Shown one piece after another: positions 54,845 to 64,000 of a DNA stretch of 64,000 nucleotides. The stretch is from Xanthostigma xanthostigma. Its lineage: Eukaryota; Arthropoda; Insecta; Raphidioptera; Raphidiidae. The DNA lies in the NCBI GenBank assembly GCA_963575645.1, contig OY754468.1, forward strand, positions 3,906,001-3,970,000, in the 5' to 3' direction. The translations under genes and the position numbers were made by a program. The first letter of the stretch is position 1; every line of letters begins with the position of its first letter. The notes beneath the pieces were generated by a model, which was given only the letters and a program-made list of their open reading frames with translations, did no database searches and was not told the origin of the DNA.

Positions 54845-57465
54845 ACTATATACACAAGATTATTTACAACACAGGAGCACACCAAAATTTATTTTGCTCA
54901 CTTATTTATTTATTAACTATATACAGTTCTATTTATTTCGTATACAGTTCATTTATTTATTTGTCTCAAGAGATTATTTATGTTAAACTATTTATTTCAG
55001 CAGTTACCTCAGCATTATTCACTGACTGTTAATTTATGTCAAATTTATGTATCACTCGACACTGTATGACTGTCCCTCTGTGACTGTCTCTGTGTGACTG
55101 TGTCCCCCGTGAGCTATCCCGTGTGGTTTATATAGGCGCTGGATAGTTCTTTCCTTTGTTGCTTTCATTGTTTGGAATTTGACAACAAAGCCCTTTTTAC
55201 CCACGCCGATTGTTGTTTCCCACAACAATCGGCGTGTCTTTGCTACAATGACGAGTCGATTGTCGTCTCACGAGCTTCTTTGTCGAGTTTGTAACAGTAT
55301 GTTTCAGGACAACCATCTAGGCTGGAAGGTATTACTGTCAACTTTGTTTCTAATGTACATATTAAAAATTACCATAAAGAAAATTTCTTTTGTGGTGACA
55401 AAAACGTTTCCGACATAAACAGTGTCTTGATTATTGGTTGACAGATTAGACAACATTTTTATGATATTTTTAACATTTTTTTCTTGTGTACACTACTCTA
55501 TCCAAGAAACTAAATCAATAAAATATAAGATCGCAGGTGTTTCTTCCGTTCACGTTCGGTTCAGTATGACTGTTTAAGTCATGTTTTGTCCATCCAACCC
55601 TTTTACTCTAGTATTTAGTATATTCTTATAAGACTTCAGCCGTATCGAAATACACTATTGGCATTGGTCTTCCTTAGTTTCTTTCTTGTACCCTCAAAAT
55701 GCATGTTCTACGCAACGTAGAACAACACAACATATACCTCATTTTCAGCTAACTCCAAGGAGTGTTCTTAAGGTGGCCGTAAATATTAAAAATACGATTT
55801 CTGTAGGACACTATGACGGGAACCGAATTAGGCAGCTATCTTTAAAGCGAGTTTTTAGAATGATTGCAACCCGAAATTGACAATGTAAATTAAATGATGC
55901 AATGACTTTTCCCTTCATTTTACAATCAACTTTCTTAATCGATATTCAATTAAAAGTTGGCCTAATTAATGTAGGTTAGGGAATGTAACTGCAAACTGAA
56001 GGTAACTGTAAAACGAAGGAAAAATTATTTTATCTTTTTAGTTTTTATAGACATTTTCCCCCTTTTTTTAAGTCGGTCCAATTAAATAGTATATTACACC
56101 ACAAGGGCCGAAAGTGTGGTGTATACTATTTTTCTTCATACCACGATCGTAAGCACGCTTATTAAATAAATAATTTAATTAATTACTTACTAATTACATA
56201 AAAACACAGATAAATTCCAAGCAAGAAGCTTTGAGGTTATGTAAAAACACGAATGACAACTGTTCGCGACTATTAGCTAGGAAACGACATCTAAATGATT
56301 GGTTGTTTTGCTTTACTACCTCTCGAAAGTACGAACTTCCCGCATTAGTGCATGTAGGTAATCCCACCAAGGAGTAAATGTTAGACTTTCTGCCTTACAA
56401 TTGATGCCGAAAATATGCACTTTCGATCGAGGTATGAAGAAAAATATCTTTTTATATAGAAAAATGAACCCGTTATTGGTTCAATGTTAGTATGTACAGT
56501 TTTTGAACGCAATAATATAATATTCATCTATAGATATATTTTCACATATAAACACGTTTGCATAATTGATGACGACGTTTTCTCTTGCCTAACTAGCAGC
56601 GACATAAACAATTTCGTAATTATGAATAATTAGAAACGAAAACAATGAATTTATTCCTATATGACAAAAAGCTACTACACACACCCTTCCTTTTATTGTT
56701 AATTATGGACAATGACAATTAAAAAACTGCGTCGTATTATTTATTCACGTAACACACCCGCGCTTGTGTACAGAACAAAATACTAACAGAACAAAACACT
56801 AACTGCTGCAGCGACGTGTGCTAGTTAGCACGTCGCCCGCTAAGAGAATCCTTTTAGATGTCAATTAGCAGTCTTTTGTTTTATTGTCTTCCGTTAGTAT
56901 ATTGTTTTTGAGTCTAATAAAAGAAGAACGCAGCCAGTGCGCGCAACTCTCATTATTTTCATTGTTTTTATGGAAAATAGACACGTGCGAAAGTTGTTTT
57001 GTATTATTTGCTTTATAAAAACTGTCCTTTTAATATATTGGAGATCGGTTTTGTTAACTATTCAATCACTTTTTGAAATTAGTGTTTTGCAAACCGCCTA
57101 CGGTTTTTTTAATTATTCTGTGTAGAATATTTCTTTATAAGTTTATACAAAATCAATCGGAAAATTTATGCTGTTCCATCGCAACATCATAGAACTACAT
57201 TAAACTAGATCAGCAAACAATTATTTATAATTCGTTATTGAATTTTGAGAAATGCAATACATTTTCCTAACTTTTGATGATTATACTATTCGCTCCCACT
57301 GTGATATCCTTCAGTTTTACGGGGAATAAAAAAAAAATGAAATCATTAATTAAATATATTATTGATATAATTTTACCAACGTCTTTTTACAATAGATGCA
57401 TTACGATTAAGGTCTCGTTAAATCATTCAGACTGTAAAACACTGTTCTAAAAAATACACAATTCT
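54845..57465. other. AT-rich stretch; no gene recognised
   Basis: It contains a perfect 15-bp hairpin (55202-55216 with 55222-55236, ACAACAATCGGCGTG). A second small hairpin lies at about 56811-56836 ('gcgacgtgtgctagttagca'). T/A-rich 'atttattt' words occur at 54900-54960. Open frames here lack coding character. Confidence 0.5.
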
Positions 57466-57469
57466 GTTA

Positions 57470-57985
57470 TTGCGTGCGTTGACGCGGGTAACGGCTAGTA
57501 TTAAATATTATGCTATGCATGGTGACCACATAAAATGTTATCAAGCCATGTAAAAATTAACAGAAACATATTCGTTAGGTATACCTAACTAATTTCTTTC
57601 TGAGAGATCAACAAAACAATAGAACAGCTGATTTTCTTTATTTTCAAAATATTTCTAAAACTATAAAGTTTATAAAAAAAACTGTCTTGAAAAAATAAAC
57701 AGAATAATAAACCGTTATGAAAACTGTATAGAAAATAGCATGTATCTCTTCTGCGCATAGGTCGATTTTCCCCAAAAACAATAGGGCTCTTCATATTTCA
57801 AAGATCCTCTCAAAATTTGGTTTAAATCCGCTTATCCGTTTGACCTATATCATGTTCACAGACAAACAGACGCACAGACTTTTTCCAAAAATATATTTTT
57901 GGGATTCTGGTGACCTCATAACGAGAAAAAAATTTGAAAAATGAATTAAACTGGTACAGTTTCCCACTTGTGGTGTTTGAATGAT
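57470..57985 (-). repeat. 560-bp dispersed repeat copy
   Basis: Shares 'gttgacgcgggtaacggcta', 'aaaccgttatgaaaa' and 'tttgacctatatcatgttca' with the other copies. Confidence 0.65.
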
Positions 57986-58315
57986 AAAAAATAGAGTGAT
58001 TTTGATAACAAGATACCTACACTTAGTTACATTACAACGCTGCACTGGTGCAGGTAACTGAACTGGAACAAATTCGATGCGACAAGCCGCTCCTGCTTGT
58101 TACACCCTTCATGTAAGGGTGCAGACCACCCTGCCTATGGAAACTTTAAAGTGGTCCGTCATTCTCTATACGGAAAGACTATGAGATTTTTTATAAATAA
58201 AATTTCAATATGCATGTTTATTATCAGAAGGTTTAACTACATCATAATATATAAGATTTCTTATCATCAACATTTTTCGAAATGTTTTAAATTACTCCAA
58301 TAATATTAATCCTAA

Positions 58316-58445
58316 GTAATATTATAAATGCGAATGTGAGTTTGTTTGTTACGCTTTCACGCGTAAACCGCTGAACAGATTTCGATAAAATTTGGCAAGG
58401 AGATAGATTGCATCCTGAGGAAGGACATAGGCTACTGTTTGTCTC
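58316..58445 (-). repeat. RTE-like non-LTR tail
   Basis: 'aatgcgaatgtgagtttgtt', 'cgtaaaccgctgaacagatt' and 'gaggaaggacataggctac' are the familiar tail of lepidopteran RTE-type retroposons, read here from the tail end inward. Confidence 0.65.
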
Positions 58446-58554
58446 AAAAAAACAACTCCGAAGCGGGGTAGCAGCATATATTATTGTAGTAATATTGTAG
58501 CTGACGCCTGACACAGCGGCTTTAGTTCAAAAGTTTGCCAAAGAGATGACAGCA

Positions 58555-58770
58555 CCTATTTTTCATAACGGTTTATTATTCAATCTGTTTTTACAAGAAA
58601 GTTATGATTTTTTTTGCTAAACTTATAATTTCGGAAATATTTTGAAAATAAAAAAAATTGCTGTTCTTTTGTTCTGAAGATGTTAGTTAGCTAGTTGTCA
58701 AGCATTCTTTGCTTAGTTTTTACATGACGTAATAACATATTATATAGAGAACCATGAAATTATTAAAATG
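58555..58770 (+). repeat. 560-bp dispersed repeat, right-part copy
   Basis: 'cataacggtttattattcaa' through 'tacatgacgtaataacatat', colinear with 45206-45722. Confidence 0.6.
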
Positions 58771-59689
58771 ACTTTTTTCTTTCGGTGTTTCAATATTTTC
58801 AAATGTTATTTTTAGTTTCTAAGATTAAGTTAATTAAATTATATTATTAAGCTCCAAGTGGCGTTAAAAATATACACCGATTTTCAAACATTAAATAAAA
58901 TTTCGCGCCTTGTAATTCTTGAATTACCTACTTGCGCATATACTCCCACTGGTTTTTAATAGTGAATTTATTTTCGAAATAATGCCTTATGTCTATAGAG
59001 AAAGATAGAAACGTCTCTGACAGAAGACATAGTTCCTGGAACTATGCAGGTCTGGTACTACACAGATTATTTACGTAATTCTGAATTCCATATTTTTTAT
59101 ATTTTCAAAAATAGTTGATAATAGAATAAAATAGAATATATATTTTGCAAATAGAAATGAATACATTTATTTGACATGTATAATGTACTATGTAGATTTC
59201 TAAATGTGGTACCAAAAAAGTCATATTCAAATATATACCTGGAAAAAAATACCTGCATTTAATAATTAACACAATAATTTCAGTAATTTCAGATGTTTTA
59301 ATATTCGTGTAGCCTAATTACTGATGTTAAAAAAATTAAATAAAATATTTCAACATTTGTTTATGAAAATTGTAAAGATTTTCCATATCTTTTCGTTTTT
59401 TAAACAATCAAATACTTACGTAAATAGAAGAAACAAATTATGAAATAACATCACGTTTTATATTGCATTTGAATTGACTTTATGATTCGAAACAATAAGT
59501 TCATCATTAAAATATAATCAGTATGTTCCATTATAACGACATAAATCGCGTGTAGAATTCACTTGTTTAACATGTTCTTTTGCCTTGACATAGAGCGTAT
59601 GTAACTCAGAAATAAGTAAGTTTTTAAAGAGTGAAGGATTTTTCGGATCGATTCAGTAGCTTTTGGAATTACCCGCCACAATCAAACTT
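58771..59689. other. AT-rich stretch without a recognisable gene
   Basis: Only low-complexity frames; nothing shared with other parts of the window was recognised. Confidence 0.5.
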
Positions 59690-60705
59690 TTACCATTCCA
59701 ACTCCATAAGTTGTGAATGGTAATAATTTAGGTCAAAATTAACTTTTCAAAACTTTATAAAAAGTGTCGTTTTGAAGTTCCTTGAGTTCAAAAAAACACA
59801 TTTTTGGAAAAAGTCTGTTCGTCTGTTTGTGAACACGATACAGGTCAAACGGCTGAGCGGATCAAATTTTAGTAAGATGTTCGATATGTACCTAAATATG
59901 GAGAGCCCTATTGTTGTTGGGGAAAATCGACACATGCACACAAGAAATATGCGTTATAATGTTTTTTTCCTTTGTATAAGGTTATATTTTTCAGACTGTT
60001 TTTAAGTCTATTTATATTTCCAAGAAAGTTTTGTAAACATTTTTTTTCTAAACTTTATAGTTTCGGAAATATTTTGATAATAAAAAATAAAATAAATAAA
60101 AAAAAAATTAAATATAGTTACCACATTTTTAAAACGAATTAAAAAGTATAAAATATATTTTTTAACTTGTAGGATTTGAAACGAATAACGTGGGGCGCAT
60201 TATTCGTTTCATTTCATAGATTTTTTCATTGATAGCTACTCTCTACACTTCTTATATAACTGTGGCATGTGCCCCACGTTTTTCGTTTCAAATTAAAAAA
60301 AAATATTTTAAACTTTTTAGTTCGTTTTAAAACGTGGTACTTATATTAAATGTTTCTTTATTTCTTTTATTATTTTCTTCTTCATTTTAGTATTTTATCG
60401 TATTGCCATCTAATTCTGATTTATGTTAAAAATGTCTAGTTTCTATCTCATCCGGAAGTTAGTTTAAAATCAATTACAAAGTTCCGCCCGACATACACGA
60501 AAAGCAAATTAATATAAACGTGGATCTGTTAAAATGTGGTACCGTATTATCTATGCATATTATGTAACCATGCACACGAATAACAAATTTAATATTATCT
60601 TTATTACCCGCGTTAACAGAAATTATATTTTCTTTATAATATGTCGAATCTAAATATTTTTGAAGTTGGAATGATCCTGTAACCCAATTGGCTGGAATTT
60701 TTCTC
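59690..60705 (+). repeat. 560-bp dispersed repeat interrupted by a palindrome
   Basis: The left part is 59690-60075 and the right part, including 'taacccaattggctggaatt', is at about 60560-60705. Between them lie a palindromic element (60117-60342) and unassigned DNA. Confidence 0.55.
60117..60342. mobile_element. Palindromic MITE-like element
   Basis: 'gaaacgaataacgtggggcg' on the left faces 'ccccacgtttttcgtttc' on the right, and 'accacatttttaaaacgaat' faces 'gttttaaaacgtggta'. No coding content. Confidence 0.65.
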
Positions 60706-61250
60706 TTTATATAATCGCTTTAACCATTTCGTTGTTCATTGCGGGACATTCAGTAAATTTAGAATACGTGACGCAGTTTAAACATAAAAAAGCTAATTTT
60801 CTATAACTATAATAATAAAGATTGTATTTCCGTTAAGAATAAGTACCTAAAAAAAATATTTTGCTACTTTATTGTTGAAGTTGTTTGTTATTTCAAAAGA
60901 GCCTTTTTGGCCCTTTTTCTACTCAAAACATTTACAGCAATAAATTTACGATTGACTGAATGCACATTTTCTAGGAAAAAAACTATGTCGAAGTAATGTT
61001 TCTTTGTAAAATGTCATTATTATAACACAACAAAAATTTATTGCTCTAAGAGCATCATTTAACAGCTTAACAACGATTTAATATATTTTTGCACCTGAAT
61101 TTGTAAATGTGACTTTTAATGCCTGCGAAAGTCATATTGTAACTTTTCTATTAGAACTTTAAAGTATGCCAAAAAGCAAAACTGATACCTATCTATTGTT
61201 AATAGAGCTGTAACAGTAACGAGAAATTGTGTACCTGTATGTATTCGTTA
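60706..61250. other. AT-rich stretch without a recognisable gene
   Basis: No frame of interest; ends in sequence with 'gtaacg' words that resume past the hAT element. Confidence 0.45.
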
Positions 61251-61259
61251 CTTGAAGAA

Positions 61260-61793
61260 TAGTGATGTGCCGGATCGTTAAAAATGTATATCCGCGGATA
61301 CGGATCTAAATACGGATTTTTGGTTTCAAGATCCGCGGATACGGATACGGAACTTAACTTTCTTAGAGTACGCGTCGGTAAATATTGCACATCGACCTCT
61401 GGAAAGAGACTATCTGTTATGGGAAAAAGTTATTGACCTCTTTAAGAGTTAACTCTCATAACAGATTGTCTCTTTCCAAAGATCGATGTGCAATATCTCA
61501 TTATAAATATAGTTGATTTTGTACCTTTGAGTTATGTACTGTTAGTAGGGTACTCACTACGATAAATGTTTGCAATATAAAGGTGCCAAATACGATTTAA
61601 AAAATAAAAAAAATCTGAATGGAATTTAACAGGTTTTCATTATTACCTAATCACCTATATATATAAAATTTCATCTATGAATTGAAAATTAAGAAGGTAA
61701 AAGATCCGCATAAAAACTAACGGATACGGATACGGATCTTTCTTCTCCCTCGGATATCCGCGGATACGGATACGGATATCCGGCACATCACTA
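61260..61793. mobile_element. hAT-type element (GTGATGTGCCGG family), complete 534-bp copy
   Basis: TTGAAGAA is exactly duplicated at 61252-61259 and 61794-61801. Ends TAGTGATGTGCCGGAT are inverted. Subterminal regions repeat 'ccgcggatacggata' many times, as hAT transposase sites often do, and a palindrome around 'aacagattgtctctttccaa' fills part of the centre. Non-autonomous. Confidence 0.85.
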
Positions 61794-61801
61794 TTGAAGA
61801 A

Positions 61802-62390
61802 CCAGTACCCGTTACTTTCGTATCGTTACGTTTTTCATACGACATACAATCGTGTACTAACAGCATCAAGCATGTACCATCGCATCGAGGCGCGTCGCAT
61901 ACGTGATACGGTATAACTTCGTTCGTATAACGTATAACCGCATCAAACGAGTCGAACTGACATGGATACGACAAATGCGAGTAACGAAAAAAATGTGTAA
62001 GTAACGATTCGTTACTTTGAGTCAGACGATGTACCCGTTACTCAGTAACGAATACATACGGTTTGTTACAGCGTGGACCTGCGTCAATTTTGTACAATAG
62101 CTAACATAAATGTCGGCTTTGATGGGAAGCAACTAGCTTAAATAGTAATATACGCTATACTTTTTTTAGGTATTCTAACAAGAATTAAACTATTTTTTAT
62201 CCATTTAACATTTTATATTCCATTAAAACCCACAGAAAAATGTGTACCTATAAAATTCTACTCTTTAGTACTGAAGTCCATTAATACGTGTGCCGAAATT
62301 TACTGAAAATCAGTTCAGTCGTTTGCTGATTTTGTATGAAAAATATACTCTTTCTTAGGAATTTAGACACGCGGCAGCGTGTCCAGCCAA
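61802..62390. other. No gene recognised; repeated 'cgttac' words
   Basis: 61810-62060 is rich in cgttac and gtaacg words in both orientations, suggesting a degraded repeat into which the hAT element moved. Confidence 0.4.
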
Positions 62391-62394
62391 GTTC

Positions 62395-62962
62395 AACCAA
62401 GAAAAAGGAATTTTTTGTCATTTTATGTCACCCGAATCCAAAAAATATATTTTTGGAAAACGTTGTGTGTCCTGTACCTATACACGATACAGGCCAAACG
62501 GATGAGCGGACTGAAACCAATTTTTGGGAGGATGTTTGATATGTAAATATAAACAGCCATATTTTTTTGTGAAAATCGGCGCCTGTGTAAAAATGAAATA
62601 TGCTATAACGTTGTTTTTTTATATAATAGTATACGTTTTAGAACGGTTTATTACTTATTCTATATATTTTACAAGAGTTTTGTACATTTTTTTCTAAACA
62701 TATACTTAGTTTGGGAAATATTTTGAAAAAAAAAATCAGTTCTTCTTTTGTTCTGTAGATCTGCCAGAAAGAAATTAGTTAAGCATGCTTTGCAGGTTAA
62801 TTTTTACGTTACGTGAAATATATTATGTATGTGACCATGGAAACGAATAGCCAATATCATAATATTTAATACTAGCCGTTATCCGTGTCACCGCACGCAA
62901 TAAAAGAAATTATATTTTCATTATTATGTTGTAATGATCTCGTCGGCTGATTGGCTGGAATT
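62395..62962 (+). repeat. 560-bp dispersed repeat copy
   Basis: 'ccaaaaaatatatttttgga', 'acacgatacaggccaaacgg' and 'tgattggctggaatttttt' in family order. Confidence 0.7.
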
Positions 62963-63700
62963 TTTTTAATTAATTTAACTCGTAAAATGGAAACTCATAA
63001 AGAGAAATCGGAAACTTTCCGTATTTAAGAATTTATTTACATTTTCTTTGATGATTTTCAGCCATTAAAAGAGACATAAGATACTGTACTAACATAAATA
63101 GTAAATAGGCGAGTGAAATATCGGTCCTTAAACACGACATAAGCATTCATACATTGAAAACACCTTTTCCCTAAATGCATCGCAACCTTTTTGAAGTTGT
63201 AATAAAGACGTAACGATTTTATGTTAACATGCATTGTGAATGTTTATATCAAGTGACATGTGACATTTTAACTTCTGTTCTGTTAAGATTTCAAATAAAT
63301 AAAATAGGAAATGTGTTTATTTGTGTATACATTCGAACTATACACAAAAAAAGCATCTACATTTCAACTTTAAAATTTGACAGTTTCTAAAGAATGTGTG
63401 TGATATCTTTATTTGAAAATAAGGAAAAGGTTGCACAATAGGGCACATTTTTTGTAGTAAAACTTTCTGACAATATTTGGTATTTAAGCACTTGTTCACA
63501 AATTCTTCAATTTAAATTATTTATGATTTCCGGTCCAATGTTCAATCCTAGATTTCTTAATAATTTAGAATTATTTATAGATTAGTTATACTTCATAATA
63601 TAAAGCAGCTCAAAGAACATTGTCTGATTCTGGTCCAATTTTTCCCAGAGTTGACATGAACGGGATTCGAGAAATGTTGTCATAAATAACAACTTTTACA
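62963..63700. other. AT-rich stretch without a recognisable gene
   Basis: No coding signal or shared repeat recognised. Confidence 0.5.
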
Positions 63701-63790
63701 ATGTGGAATAGTACTAATTCAGGTCAAAATTCACATTTCAAAATTTTACAGTATTTTTTTGTTTTTAGGTCCCCGGAATTTAAAAAAAAA
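63700..63790 (+). repeat. 560-bp dispersed repeat, left-end fragment
   Basis: 'caatgtggaatagtactaat' through 'ggtccccggaatttaaaaaa', ending where the poly(A)-tract element begins. Confidence 0.55.
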
Positions 63791-63791
63791 A

Positions 63792-64000
63792 TTGGTTGTC
63801 TGTAAAGTCGGTTTACGGACGATAGTTTTACGTGATAACGTATTCCGTAATACATAACCTAAATTTATATAATAATTATAATAATTCGAATCTATGATAT
63901 TGCATCTTTCGCTTCAAATTTAGGTTAATTTTATTTATTTAAATTACTCACCATATAATATAATTGTTTTTTTTAACTTTTTTTCTTTCGTATTTATTTT
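63792..64000 (+). mobile_element. Poly(A)-tract-inserting element, copy 8, cut by the window end
   Basis: TTGGTTGTCTGTAAAGTCGG follows an A10 run that belongs to a 560-bp repeat fragment. The interior matches the middle of the copies at 17461 and 29050 in inverse. Confidence 0.7.

Noticed and set aside
33952-64000. C-terminal exon of CBF-beta
   Set aside because: I looked for the conserved NGVCV and RLDGxGCLE-type segments following an AG acceptor and did not find them; reading by eye could miss a short exon.

Overview
The window is eukaryotic, AT-rich and very repeat-dense. It reads as an insect genome, most likely a moth or butterfly. The reasons are an insect-type core-binding factor beta gene with long introns, retroelement tails of the kind common in Lepidoptera (the 'actagcggtccg' and 'gtacggaacccttggtacg' types and an RTE-like tail), a tRNA-derived SINE with an ATT-rich tail, and frequent 'taggtaccta' words. 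The order is inferred; nothing in the window names the species.

I can support three protein-coding genes, all on the + strand. The first (exons 5385-5579 and 7013-7225) encodes a short protein resembling the N-terminal PAT region of perilipin-type lipid-droplet proteins and probably has an upstream exon. The second (exons 10026-10185 and 14288-14691) encodes a complete 187-residue, four- to five-pass membrane protein that I do not recognise. The third is the CBF-beta gene (Brother/Big brother family, partner of Runt/Runx): its promoter and first coding exon lie near 23.0-23.62 kb and the next coding exon at 33748-33951. Its C-terminal exon was not found and probably lies beyond 64 kb. The genes do not form an operon and show no evident shared pathway.

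Most of the rest is transposable elements, many with exact boundaries. There is a PIF/Harbinger derivative with a TTA duplication and a transposase N-terminus; a pogo-type remnant with a Psq-like helix-turn-helix; another TA-flanked element with a frameshifted, internally deleted transposase gene; at least five hAT-type elements with 8-bp duplications; TTAA-flanked palindromes; a 2.1-kb foldback element with a 9-bp duplication inside the intron of the membrane-protein gene; and eight loci of an unusual family that sits in poly(A)/poly(T) tracts. A non-coding repeat of about 560 bp recurs about ten times in both orientations. Several insertions are nested, which gives relative ages.

Layout: 1-5 kb repeats; 5.4-7.3 kb perilipin-like gene; 7.3-10 kb intergenic with a hAT element; 10-14.7 kb membrane-protein gene; 15-23 kb repeats; 23.0-33.95 kb CBF-beta with a 10.1-kb repeat-filled intron; 34-64 kb, apparently the next CBF-beta intron or intergenic DNA, containing only mobile elements, hairpins and unassigned AT-rich sequence. 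I saw no tRNA or rRNA gene and no CRISPR array.
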